Positions 1 to 8,125 of a DNA stretch of 16,979 bases are shown in pieces. Every line of letters begins with the position of its first letter. The stretch's first letter is position 1. Below the pieces are notes generated by a model. The model did no database searches. It saw nothing but the letters and a program-made list of their open reading frames with translations, and was not told the DNA's origin. The stretch comes from Seribacter sulfatis. GTDB lineage: Bacteria > Verrucomicrobiota > Verrucomicrobiia > Opitutales > Seribacteraceae. Made by a program: the position numbers and the translations under genes. The stretch covers positions 1 to 16,979 of the forward strand of contig NZ_CAXLMO010000117.1 of assembly GCF_964187635.1 (NCBI RefSeq), in the 5' to 3' direction.

Positions 1-281
1 TCACAGGGAAAATGCTCCACAATATGTTGAAAAACCGGAATCGATGGGACCTCATCTCCTGCTAATTGATCCGGGCGAAAAAGAATCTCCACTCCCTCTA
101 GCAGGCAGGTTCTCGCAATCAGTTCACTATCGGTAGACAGTACCACTTGGTCAATACTGTCAGATTCGAGTAATTTTCGAACCGCACGGACAACCAGGGG
201 TTCTCCTTGATAGGGTAAAAGATTTTTATAAGTAAGTCGCTTGCTTCCAAGTCGAGCAATCACAGAGCCAACAGTTTTCAT
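1..281 (-). CDS. Cytidylyltransferase family protein (PseF/NeuA-like), 3' part missing
   Basis: The reverse strand from an ATG at 281 is open to the window edge, giving about 93 N-terminal residues of a larger protein; such enzymes are usually about 230 residues. It begins MKTVGSVIARLGSKRLTYKN, a variant of the nucleotide-binding signature (x-I-P-A-R-x-G-S-K-R-x-x-x-K-N) of acylneuraminate/pseudaminate cytidylyltransferases. It continues with the family pattern GEPLVVRAV, then QVVLSTDSELIA and a FRPDQLAGDEVPS segment like the RPxxLAxDxxxS of relatives. The family activates a nonulosonic or Kdo-type sugar with CTP, giving a CMP-sugar for a glycosyltransferase. The divergent neighbour is a PseC-like aminotransferase, so CMP-pseudaminate-type synthesis is the best guess. 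The exact sugar cannot be told from this fragment, and the SpsF or KdsB branches are alternatives. No clear Shine-Dalgarno precedes the ATG. Confidence 0.75.
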   Translation of the reverse strand, partial: MKTVGSVIARLGSKRLTYKNLLPYQGEPLVVRAVRKLLESDSIDQVVLSTDSELIARTCLLEGVEILFRPDQLAGDEVPSIPVFQHIVEHFPC

Positions 282-376
282 TCTTTTTGATTAACAACAA
301 TTTCGATTGGAGCAAGTCTCTAGTAGCAGGTTCGATTGCGCTTGGAAAAGTAGCCCCTTTTTGATTACTTAGTGGA
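282..376. promoter_or_regulatory. Divergent intergenic region with a short direct repeat
   Basis: This 95-base gap separates the divergent starts of the cytidylyltransferase (leftward) and aminotransferase (rightward) genes, so it should contain both promoters. I cannot pick convincing -35/-10 pairs. It holds a direct repeat of TTCGATTG (302-309 and 331-338), copies 29 bases apart, close to three helical turns. That could be a regulator binding pair or chance. Confidence 0.35.
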
Positions 377-1549
377 ATGGATGTAATTCCGTATTCTAGG
401 CAAAGTATCAACGAAGAAGATATTTCGTTACTGAGCAAAGCAATGTCTTCTGACTTTCTGACTCAAGGGCCAAAGATTGCCGAATTTGAGCATGCACTGG
501 AAGAGTATTTCGGAGTAAAGCATGCAGTCGTATGCTCAAGTGGAACCGCGGCTCTTCACTTAGCCTATGCCGCGGCAGGAATGAACTCGGAAAGTTTGGG
601 AATTGTTCCTGCCATCACTTTTGCCGCAACGGCGAACGCAGTTCGATATCAGGGCGGAGAGGTCCAGTTTTGCGATGTGGAGCCAGATACAGGGCTGATA
701 TCAATCGAATCATTACAGGAGTGCCTTGCCCGAGTTTCGGAAAAGCAGAAGGAAAAAAACAATTTGATCGCACCCGTTTCTTTTGCTGGTGCGGTTGCTC
801 CTCTAGCCCAATGTCAAAAATTGGCGTCAGAAAATAATTTTATCCTCGTGGAAGATGCATCCCACTCACCGGGTGCATCCACTCCTGATGAGCAAGAGGG
901 AACAATTTCAAGTTGCAGTGGTATCCATGCCCTTGCTTCGACTTTGAGCTTTCACCCAGTGAAACATATTTGTGCAGGTGAAGGTGGAGCAGTGCTCACC
1001 AATGACCTTCATGTTGCCCAAAAAGCACTTCGTTTACGAAGTCATGGAATCAACCGGCCTTTTACCGAGACCGATGATATGCCCTGGTATTATGAACAGG
1101 AATCGTTGGGTTGGAATTACAGATTAACTGATTTGCAGGCAACATTAGGACTCTCGCAACTCAGCAGATTGGACGATTTTCTTGCCAAACGAAGGAAATT
1201 GGCAAGACGGTACGATCAAAGACTGCGCGAAAGTCCATTTCAGGAACACATCAATTGCCCTCCTTTTGAAAGGGGTCACGCTTGGCATTTGTATATTATC
1301 CGTTTTAAAGAGGAAAGTCTTAGAAATTTAGCTTATAAATATTTGAAGAGTAAAAATATTCTGACTCAGGTTCATTACATACCCGTATACAAACATCCCT
1401 ATTATCAAAAACAAAACCAAGGTTTTCAGTTGCCAGGAGCGGAGAAATTTTTTCAAGGTTGTCTTAGCATTCCCATGTATCCCGATTTAAAAGAAAAGGA
1501 ACAGGATCGAGTATTGGAGACATTAGAGCAATTTTTACTTAAAGGATAA
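377..1549 (+). CDS. pseC: PseC-like DegT/DnrJ/EryC1/StrS sugar aminotransferase
   Basis: This 390-residue PLP-dependent sugar aminotransferase of the DegT/DnrJ/EryC1/StrS family has normal full length. The start (IPYSRQSINEEDI) resembles the PseC branch, which aminates UDP-4-keto-6-deoxy-L-AltNAc in pseudaminic acid synthesis. Visible family features are the SSGTAALHLA cofactor loop (about 54-63), ITFAATANAV (80-89), EDASHSPGA (159-167) with the PLP-contacting Asp160, the Schiff-base lysine Lys196 within SFHPVKHI, and GEGGAVLTND after it. LRSHGI, LGWNYRLTDLQA and the late VHYIPVY segment also match. It is divergent from a cytidylyltransferase and is followed by an acetyltransferase whose ATG shares the last base of its stop codon (TAATG), so the two are probably translationally coupled. 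The family is certain; the exact substrate is inferred from similarity and context, and another amino-sugar pathway such as legionaminate or bacillosamine is possible. Confidence 0.88.
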   Translation: MDVIPYSRQSINEEDISLLSKAMSSDFLTQGPKIAEFEHALEEYFGVKHAVVCSSGTAALHLAYAAAGMNSESLGIVPAITFAATANAVRYQGGEVQFCDVEPDTGLISIESLQECLARVSEKQKEKNNLIAPVSFAGAVAPLAQCQKLASENNFILVEDASHSPGASTPDEQEGTISSCSGIHALASTLSFHPVKHICAGEGGAVLTNDLHVAQKALRLRSHGINRPFTETDDMPWYYEQESLGWNYRLTDLQATLGLSQLSRLDDFLAKRRKLARRYDQRLRESPFQEHINCPPFERGHAWHLYIIRFKEESLRNLAYKYLKSKNILTQVHYIPVYKHPYYQKQNQGFQLPGAEKFFQGCLSIPMYPDLKEKEQDRVLETLEQFLLKG

Positions 1550-2181
1550 TGGATTTTAAAAAGTTTATAAGCCCATCAATGCCCCCTTCTTCACCGGGGT
1601 ACATTATTTTAAAAGGATTTCGCGGTACATTTCGAGGATATGAATTGACCTCGATCCGGATGCAGGATGCGGAGACAATAATGAAGTGGAGAAATGAACA
1701 AATAGCTGCACTCCGACAATCTGCTCCTTTAACTGCCCTAGAACAGAAGAATTATTTTGAAAAAGTGGTAAAGCCTAGCTTATCACAAAAACAACCCGAA
1801 TTAATTTTACTTCGTTTCACTTTTGAAAATATTTTGATTGGATACGGAGGATTGGTTCACATTGATTGGACAAACCAACATGCTGAAGTGTCCTTCCTTT
1901 TGGATACCGAAAGAGGGAAAGACACATTCCAATATGGTCGGGACTGTAGCATTTTTTTAAATTTATTAATGAGGTGTTCCTTTGACACACTCGACCTAAA
2001 CAAAATATTTACCTATTCGTACTCCCACCGTGGATTTCATGTCAATGCAGTTGAATCATCGGGTTTTCGCAGAGACGGAGTGCTTCGAGAGGACACCAAG
2101 GTCGATGGTCAGTGGGTAGATGCAGTAATTGCCTCTTGTTTGAAATCAGAATATCTAAAACAATTCCCACCACCCCAGTAA
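1549..2181 (+). CDS. GNAT-family N-acyltransferase, PseH-like
   Basis: This 210-residue protein resembles RimJ/RimL-type GNAT acetyltransferases. Sequence from about residue 31 (YELTSIRMQDAETIMKWRNE) has the typical family opening in which a Trp-Arg-Asn is followed by the substrate loop. IGYGGLVHIDW (about 98-108) looks like the central beta strand, and FHVNAVESSGF near 163-173 matches the C-terminal acyl-CoA-binding helix. Roughly 30 residues precede the domain and are not recognised. In pseudaminate pathways the enzyme after PseC is PseH, which acetylates the new 4-amino group with acetyl-CoA. Position directly after the PseC-like gene, with a TAATG junction at both ends, supports that role. 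Other acyl donors, such as formyl- or hydroxybutyryl-type groups, cannot be excluded from sequence alone. Confidence 0.72.
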   Translation: MDFKKFISPSMPPSSPGYIILKGFRGTFRGYELTSIRMQDAETIMKWRNEQIAALRQSAPLTALEQKNYFEKVVKPSLSQKQPELILLRFTFENILIGYGGLVHIDWTNQHAEVSFLLDTERGKDTFQYGRDCSIFLNLLMRCSFDTLDLNKIFTYSYSHRGFHVNAVESSGFRRDGVLREDTKVDGQWVDAVIASCLKSEYLKQFPPPQ

Positions 2182-3155
2182 TGGTGGGATCCATTAATCA
2201 ATTTACTCTTCTCTTCTCCAGTCTATCTGCAAAGATTGCCTTATTTCATTCGGTTTGCGAGCAAGCTAGAACAGTTATCCCAGATTGCGAAATTATTGGA
2301 GTAGATTCAGATCAATCCTGCAGAGGAGCCAAACAAATTGATTCCTTTCTAATAATGCCTCCAATCCAGGATTTAGACCAAGAATCACTTCTTCAATTTT
2401 GCAGGAAAAATAATATTCAATTTGTAATTCCAACCCGGGACGGGGAATTACTCTTCTGGGCAGTTCATCAAGAATTTTTATTCAATAATCAAATTGGAGT
2501 TATGATTTCCTCTGAGTCTGCAATTTCTCTTTGCGAAGATAAATTTTCTTTTTTCAAATATTTTGAAAAGGCACCGATCCCTTCCATCAGCACCTCCTTA
2601 TCACTGGATGCACTCCCCTCTTCCTGTGAACGATTCGTGGTCAAAGAAAGAATGGGATCTGCATCTCGCTCGATTGGATTAAATTTAAGCATGGAAGAAA
2701 TTGAGGCTCATGTAAGGGGAATACAGAAGCCCATATTTCAACCTCAAATTAATGGCCGCGAATTGAGTGCGGAAACCTGGATTGATCAGAATGGGATATG
2801 CCATGGAGTTATTTTACGATGGCGAACGCTGGTAATAAACGGAGAATCCCATGAATCCGAAATTTTTTCTAATCCTGAATGGGCCGAAAAAATAATTCAA
2901 GTTTTTACAATGATTACTGGATTACGAGGACATGTTCTTGCCCAAGTGATCGTGGATGATAAAGAATGCCTTCATTTAGTAGAGATCAACCCTCGACTAG
3001 GTGGGGCCAGTCCACTGTCTCTCAAGGCCGGTCTTAATTCGATCAAATGGTCATTACAGGAATTCTTGGGTGACTCCGATCAAATTCCAAAGTCACCAAT
3101 TCTAAAAAGTGGGCTTCGTTTGAGTAAAAAAAATCAAGTAGTAAAAATTCAATAA
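2181..3155 (+). CDS. ATP-grasp ligase (CarB/PylC-like) coupled to the sugar genes
   Basis: I start this gene at the ATG at 2181, giving 324 residues. That ATG shares the last base of the preceding stop (TAATG), exactly as the previous pair does, and it removes an implausible N-terminal stretch that a start at 2112 would add. The N-terminal 60 residues form a Rossmann-like pre-ATP-grasp domain (TLLFSSLSAKIALFHSV, then IIGVDSD and a late FLIMPP). The ATP-grasp fold follows: RFVVKERMGSASRS (151-164) is the nucleotide-binding strand and flexible loop, and LVEINPRLGG (266-275) carries the metal-binding Glu-x-Asn. The family joins a carboxylate to an amine or another nucleophile through an acyl-phosphate. 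The partner substrate is unknown. Coupling to PseC/PseH-like genes suggests it modifies a nonulosonate or its precursor, for example by adding an amino acid, but this is inference. Confidence 0.75.
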   Translation: MVGSINQFTLLFSSLSAKIALFHSVCEQARTVIPDCEIIGVDSDQSCRGAKQIDSFLIMPPIQDLDQESLLQFCRKNNIQFVIPTRDGELLFWAVHQEFLFNNQIGVMISSESAISLCEDKFSFFKYFEKAPIPSISTSLSLDALPSSCERFVVKERMGSASRSIGLNLSMEEIEAHVRGIQKPIFQPQINGRELSAETWIDQNGICHGVILRWRTLVINGESHESEIFSNPEWAEKIIQVFTMITGLRGHVLAQVIVDDKECLHLVEINPRLGGASPLSLKAGLNSIKWSLQEFLGDSDQIPKSPILKSGLRLSKKNQVVKIQ

Positions 3156-3203
3156 TTAACTTTCCGCCTCGACAGAAAAAAAAAGGATCTTAGAAAAATA
3201 ACC

Positions 3204-3980
3204 ATGTCAGCCACAACCTTTGCTATCGCAAATCAAAAAGGAGGAGTTGGAAAAACTACCACAACTATTAACTTAGGGGCAGCTTTGGCTTCATTCGGCA
3301 TCCCTACCCTATTAGTAGACATGGACCCACAAGCCAATGCGACCAGTTCTCTTGGAATTGAAAAGAAAGCAGGTGCTGGAATCTATGAACCGTTGCTCAC
3401 CGGGAGTGATTTATCGAGCCGTGTGGTTGCTACGAATGAAAAAAACTTATGGCTTATCCCTTCGGAACTAGATCTTGCCGCGGCAGAACTAGAACTTAGC
3501 AGTCAGGAAAATTACTTGGTTAAACTACGCGAAGCTTTAAGCAACCTTTCGAAAAATTATGGATTGAGTGCAATCTTGATCGATTGCCCGCCCACGCTCG
3601 GTCTGCTCTCAATGAATTCTTTGTGTGCTGCCGATTACCTTATTATTACTTTACAGTCCGAGTATCTTGCATTGGAAGGATTGAGCCAAATTACGGGGGT
3701 GATCCAACAACTCAAAGAATCAGGAGCAAACCCGAACTTAGAATTGGGGGGAATTGCCATGACCATGTACGACAATCGAACACGCTTGTCTTATGAAGTT
3801 TGGCAGGAGGTCAACCAGCATTATCCGGATGAAATATTTCGAACTGCAATCCCACGAACAGTTCGATTAAGCGAAGCACCCAGTTTTGGAAAAACGATAT
3901 TTCAATACGATTCAAATGGAGTCGGAGCCAAGGCATATTTGGCACTCGCCAAAGAAGTAAGGCAAAGGTTTTTCAGCTAG
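3204..3980 (+). CDS. parA: ParA/Soj-type partitioning ATPase
   Basis: This 258-residue MinD/ParA-superfamily ATPase has the usual length of a chromosomal Soj/ParA without an N-terminal HTH. The deviant Walker A KGGVGKTTTT starts at residue 12, with signature Lys12 and catalytic Lys17. DMDPQANATSSLG (39-51) is the switch I region, and ILIDCPPTLGLL (124-135) is Walker B. The C-terminal TAIPRTVRLSEAPSFGKTIF (214-233) is very characteristic of chromosomal ParA/Soj. These proteins bind DNA non-specifically when ATP-loaded, dimerise, and segregate ParB-parS complexes. Here the next gene is rnc, 25 bases downstream, and no parB is present anywhere in the window, whereas the common arrangement is parA followed at once by parB. 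The ATG lacks a good Shine-Dalgarno; a run of nine A (3176-3184) followed by GGATCT lies 20 bases upstream. Confidence 0.92.
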   Translation: MSATTFAIANQKGGVGKTTTTINLGAALASFGIPTLLVDMDPQANATSSLGIEKKAGAGIYEPLLTGSDLSSRVVATNEKNLWLIPSELDLAAAELELSSQENYLVKLREALSNLSKNYGLSAILIDCPPTLGLLSMNSLCAADYLIITLQSEYLALEGLSQITGVIQQLKESGANPNLELGGIAMTMYDNRTRLSYEVWQEVNQHYPDEIFRTAIPRTVRLSEAPSFGKTIFQYDSNGVGAKAYLALAKEVRQRFFS

Positions 3981-4005
3981 TTTATCAATTGCCCCATTAA
4001 TTTGA

Positions 4006-4746
4006 ATGGTAAAGGCCAAATCCAATAAAAAATTATTCATCGTGGAGGAATTACAAAAAAAGATTTCATATTCGTTTAGGAACCCTGTGCTACTCACCCA
4101 GGCTCTTACCCATCCGTCTTACAATGAACAAGATCATTCGAAAGTAGATAACCAACGGATGGAATTCCTGGGGGATTCAATTCTAAGTGCAATCCTGACC
4201 GAGGCACTTTTTAATTGGTTTCCCCAAGAGGACGAGGGTTCGCTTAGTCGAAAAAGAGCAGTATTTATACGCGGGAGCTACTTAGCTAAAGTTGCCAAAG
4301 AACTCAGGATTCATGATTTCTTACTCATGAGCAAATCAGAATTAGGTAATAAGGGAAATGAAAGAAGTTCCACCTTGGAAGATGCTCTGGAGGCAATAAT
4401 TGCCGCAATTTTCATGGATGGAGGAATAGAAAATGCAAAGAAATGCGTATTGTCTTGGTTTGGGGATATTCCAGGACAACTTGAAGCTGAACAAAGAAGT
4501 TATAATCCGAAAGGACAACTCCAGGAACTAGTTCAGGAGCAATCGATTCTTGATAAGATTCAATACCGAGTAACCAAAGAGGTCGGTCCACCGCACAAGA
4601 AAGTATTTGGAATTGATCTTATTATTGGGAAAAAAACATGGGGATCAGGAATGGGTAAAACGAAAAAGGAAGCAGAAGAAGAAGCAGCACAAAAAGCTCT
4701 TTTAAAATTGAATTCTCATTTAAAGACTAATTCTCAATCAGTATAA
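4006..4746 (+). CDS. rnc: Ribonuclease III
   Basis: This 246-residue endoribonuclease cleaves double-stranded RNA in rRNA maturation, mRNA turnover and antisense regulation in the cytoplasm. The catalytic RNase III domain spans about 11-160 and carries the signature NQRMEFLGDS (49-58) with Glu53 and Asp57. The second acidic pair is Asp126 and Glu129 in STLEDALEAIIAAIFMDGG. The double-stranded-RNA-binding domain covers about 166-236, starting NPKGQLQELVQE and ending KKEAEEEAAQKAL. All catalytic residues are present, so it should be active. It lies 25 bases after parA and one base before the GTG of mfd, implying co-transcription with mfd. No Shine-Dalgarno is evident ahead of the ATG. Confidence 0.96.
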   Translation: MVKAKSNKKLFIVEELQKKISYSFRNPVLLTQALTHPSYNEQDHSKVDNQRMEFLGDSILSAILTEALFNWFPQEDEGSLSRKRAVFIRGSYLAKVAKELRIHDFLLMSKSELGNKGNERSSTLEDALEAIIAAIFMDGGIENAKKCVLSWFGDIPGQLEAEQRSYNPKGQLQELVQEQSILDKIQYRVTKEVGPPHKKVFGIDLIIGKKTWGSGMGKTKKEAEEEAAQKALLKLNSHLKTNSQSV

Positions 4747-4747
4747 A

Positions 4748-7700
4748 GTGAAACGAGTACTGATCCCCGGCGAAGTACCGTCCACATTTATCCATTCCCT
4801 GCCAGAAGCCGCTACTCCGGCATTAGCCGCAAACTTTTTGGCAAACCAAGGAAATTCAATTGCCATTCTAGTCGAGGAAAGTATCCCCAAGGCAGAAGAA
4901 TGGGGGGAAGATGTTGCCGCATTCCTTGAAAGTTTTGATTCACAGAAAAAGATTGAGTTTCACCTTTTCGATTGCGTACCGGAGAGTAATCACCCCGATG
5001 CTTTTGAGCGAATTTGCGATCGACTGACCATTCTTTCCTCGCTGATGCGCTCAAATCAGCAAAGAAATTATCAGCTCCTTATCGCAACGACTCCGGAAGC
5101 TCTTATAAGTGCCTGTCCTAAATATAAACATCAGAAGGAATCAGAACTTATTCTTTCTGCCGGTCAGGAGCATGAATTTGATACACTATGTAATACTCTG
5201 GCGACCCAATTTGATTATTCTTCCGAAATTCTGTGCGAGGAACCGGGACAGTTTTCAGTTCGGGGTGGTCTGATCGATATTTATCCAATTAATGGAACGG
5301 AACCGGCAAGAGTTGATTTCTTTGGAAATGAGATTGAAGAAATCCGAACCTTTGACCCCACCACCCAGCGGGGTGCGCAGGTAATTGATGAATTAATTAT
5401 TTCTTCTGCATTGTCGAATCAGGAAATGGAAGTGGAGGGCGAATTTTTCGAATACCTATCCGATCCAGTGTCCTGGGTTTTTAGAGAACCAGAAGAATTA
5501 ATTTCCAAGTTTCCATTAGTCTTCCATACCTCCGACAAGGGATCCGCCACACAGGCAAGTTTTGAAAATGCACTCCATAAAGACAAACGAAGAGGCGACC
5601 ATTTTCTAGGAACAAGCGAAATAAAGGCGGGATTAGGAATTTTTGAAAAGAGCAAGGTAATCGAACTACCTGTTCGCTCGGTTCACTATCTCAAAGCGGA
5701 AAATCCAAATATTGATATTGAGGGTGCTCAATTTGAAAGTGAGAAAAAATATAGAACAGCCTACCTTTTTGAACTATTACAAAAACAAAAGGAAGGAAAT
5801 GAAATTATTATCGCTGCAGGTGCAGAATCGGAACAAAAAAGAATTGCTGAAATTATCAAAGAAGAAAGTTCCCTTCTTCGACTAAAGCCCCAATATTTAT
5901 CGATCGGACTAAGGGAAGGATTCTCAGTATCTGCAAAAGAAAATAACCTTTTCTTTAATCGTCTGATCCAGGATAAAAAGAAGGGATTGGTCCTTTCCAC
6001 TGCTCGAGAAATCTTGGGAAGGGAAAGAAGTAGGAGACCGGCACGTTCGAAAAAAGCCATTGTGCACAGAAAAGAAGTCGACCAGGCACTCGACTTTTCG
6101 GAATTGGTGGAGGGAGATTATCTGGTTCATCACCAACATGGAATATGCCAATTTAGAAAACTCGGTCAAATCGAGGACGGGCAAAGAAAAGAAGAAGCAA
6201 TCACACTGGAATTTTCCGATAGTTTACTCCTTCATGTTCCTTTGCAGGAATCTCACCTTCTCTCCCGTTATGTCGGCTTGCAAAAAGCACGGCCAAAATT
6301 GGCAAAATTGGGTGGAAAAGCATGGGCAAAGACAAAGCAAGCTGCGGAAATAGCAGCTCTTGACCTAGCCGCTGATTTATTACGTCTCCAAGCGAGTCGA
6401 GATACCAATAAGGGACATTCCTTCCCGCCCGATGAAAAATGGCAGAAGGAATTTGAAGATGCGTTTCCTTTTACTGAAACTGTAGATCAACTAAAAGCGA
6501 TCAACCAGGTAAAGGAAGACATGGAAAAAGAACAACCAATGGACCGTTTGGTTTGCGGTGATGTTGGTTTTGGAAAAACGGAGGTGGCACTTCGTGGTGC
6601 CTTTAAAGCAGTAATGGATGGAAAGCAGGTCGCGTTTCTTGCCCCCACCACGATTCTATGTCAACAGCACCTCAATCTGTTTAGGCAACGAATGTCCGAT
6701 TATCCAATTTCTATCGAAATGCTGAGTCGGTTCCGCACACCCGGGCAACAAAAAAAAATAATTCAAGCAACCGGTGCAGGCTCGGTGGATATCTTAATTG
6801 GGACGCACCGGATGTTCAGCCCCGATGTTATTTTTAAAGATCTAGGCCTTTTAGTTATCGATGAGGAGCAAAGATTTGGAGTACAGCACAAAGAATCGAT
6901 TAAAAAACTTCGCTCTCATGTGGATGTCCTCACATTAAGCGCAACTCCAATTCCAAGGACCCTTTACTTTGCAATGGTTGGTGCCCGTGCACTTAGTTCA
7001 ATTGAAACTGCTCCAGTAAATCGCCGTCCAATCCGAACTGAGGTTGTCCATAATTCTGCCGAAGTACTCCAACAAGCCGTTGAAACTGAAACGCGACGCG
7101 GGGGGCAAATCTTTTATCTTCACAACCGAGTTAAGACTATCCATTCAATTAAGAAGAAACTGGAACTACAATTCCCCAAACTTCGGATTGGGGTTGGCCA
7201 TGGACAGATGAGCGAGGGGGAACTGGAGGAAGTAATGACCAGTTTTGTCGCCCACCGGTTTGATATGCTTGTATGTACCACAATTATTGAATCCGGTTTA
7301 GATATTCCGAATTGTAATACCATCATTATTGAAGCGGCAGATAAATTTGGCTTATCTCAACTCTACCAACTGAGAGGAAGGGTGGGAAGGTTTGATCGAC
7401 AAGCTTATGCATACCTTCTCCTCAATAGGCACCTTACCGTATCGGACCAGGCCAGGAAAAGATTATCTGCCATTCGCCAAATTAACAACTTTGGTGCTGG
7501 ATTTCGGATTGCGTTACGAGATTTAGAACTCCGAGGTGCCGGAAACCTACTGGGGAGCGAACAGAGCGGACATGTTGCCGGAATTGGCTTTGAATTGTAT
7601 TGTCGACTACTGAGAGAAAGTGTGTCCCGGTTGAAGGGTGAGGAAATTTCGCTCCGACCTAATGCCACAGTTCGAATGGATTTCCTGACTTCAGGAGTAC

Positions 7701-8125
7701 CAACTGAAGAGGAGGAAGAAGAAAGTTCGTTCATTCTAATGGGATCATTCTTTCCTGATCATTACACCTTTGAACCAAGACTCCGAATTGAAGCGTACAG
7801 AAGATTGGCTAAGATGAGGGACGAAAAAGAAATTGATGAATTTGTAGATGAATTAAAAGATCGCTTTGGCACACCCCCACCTGAAGTAATTGCCCTAACC
7901 CAGGAAAGTAAAATTAGATGCCTGGCAGAAGAAGCTGGTTTTGACATGCTGGAAGTCCGAAAAAACGAAATTTATTGCCGATTAATCAAGAGAGGAAAAG
8001 AGGGAACTAAGCATTATTACCGAAAAGCGGGACAAATTCCTAAACTTTCCTCAAAAGAACCACTTTTGAAGTTGAATGAAACCATTCGTTTCCTAAAACT
8101 AGTATCCTATGGGAACAAAAACTAA
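4748..8125 (+). CDS. mfd: Transcription-repair coupling factor Mfd
   Basis: This 1125-residue protein, starting at GTG one base after the rnc stop, is the DNA translocase that removes RNA polymerase stalled at lesions and recruits UvrA. The N-terminal UvrB-like module contains GQFSVRGGLIDIYP (about 165-178). The CarD-like RNA-polymerase-interacting domain lies around 445-520 (LVEGDYLVHHQHGICQF). The superfamily 2 motor has Walker A GDVGFGKT (604-611, Lys610), PTT-type motif Ia (APTTIL), DEEQ (705-708) and motif III SAT (731-733). The RecG-like second lobe carries LRGRVGRF near 874-881 and RGAGNLLGSEQSGH near 930. The C-terminal TRCF domain is about 1000-1090. All parts are present and length is normal. 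Its last 17 bases overlap the start of the downstream SurA-like gene. An A9 run at 6750-6758 lies inside the helicase coding region without disrupting the frame. Confidence 0.97.
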   Translation: MKRVLIPGEVPSTFIHSLPEAATPALAANFLANQGNSIAILVEESIPKAEEWGEDVAAFLESFDSQKKIEFHLFDCVPESNHPDAFERICDRLTILSSLMRSNQQRNYQLLIATTPEALISACPKYKHQKESELILSAGQEHEFDTLCNTLATQFDYSSEILCEEPGQFSVRGGLIDIYPINGTEPARVDFFGNEIEEIRTFDPTTQRGAQVIDELIISSALSNQEMEVEGEFFEYLSDPVSWVFREPEELISKFPLVFHTSDKGSATQASFENALHKDKRRGDHFLGTSEIKAGLGIFEKSKVIELPVRSVHYLKAENPNIDIEGAQFESEKKYRTAYLFELLQKQKEGNEIIIAAGAESEQKRIAEIIKEESSLLRLKPQYLSIGLREGFSVSAKENNLFFNRLIQDKKKGLVLSTAREILGRERSRRPARSKKAIVHRKEVDQALDFSELVEGDYLVHHQHGICQFRKLGQIEDGQRKEEAITLEFSDSLLLHVPLQESHLLSRYVGLQKARPKLAKLGGKAWAKTKQAAEIAALDLAADLLRLQASRDTNKGHSFPPDEKWQKEFEDAFPFTETVDQLKAINQVKEDMEKEQPMDRLVCGDVGFGKTEVALRGAFKAVMDGKQVAFLAPTTILCQQHLNLFRQRMSDYPISIEMLSRFRTPGQQKKIIQATGAGSVDILIGTHRMFSPDVIFKDLGLLVIDEEQRFGVQHKESIKKLRSHVDVLTLSATPIPRTLYFAMVGARALSSIETAPVNRRPIRTEVVHNSAEVLQQAVETETRRGGQIFYLHNRVKTIHSIKKKLELQFPKLRIGVGHGQMSEGELEEVMTSFVAHRFDMLVCTTIIESGLDIPNCNTIIIEAADKFGLSQLYQLRGRVGRFDRQAYAYLLLNRHLTVSDQARKRLSAIRQINNFGAGFRIALRDLELRGAGNLLGSEQSGHVAGIGFELYCRLLRESVSRLKGEEISLRPNATVRMDFLTSGVPTEEEEEESSFILMGSFFPDHYTFEPRLRIEAYRRLAKMRDEKEIDEFVDELKDRFGTPPPEVIALTQESKIRCLAEEAGFDMLEVRKNEIYCRLIKRGKEGTKHYYRKAGQIPKLSSKEPLLKLNETIRFLKLVSYGNKN

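Noticed and set aside
2112..2180. Longer start for the ATP-grasp gene at ATG 2112
   Set aside because: The extra 23 residues overlap the GNAT gene by 70 bases and do not resemble the family; the TAATG junction at 2181 matches the preceding gene pair.
7405..7734. Reverse-strand 109-codon open frame
   Set aside because: It is antisense to conserved mfd coding sequence and shows serine/arginine-rich shadow composition.
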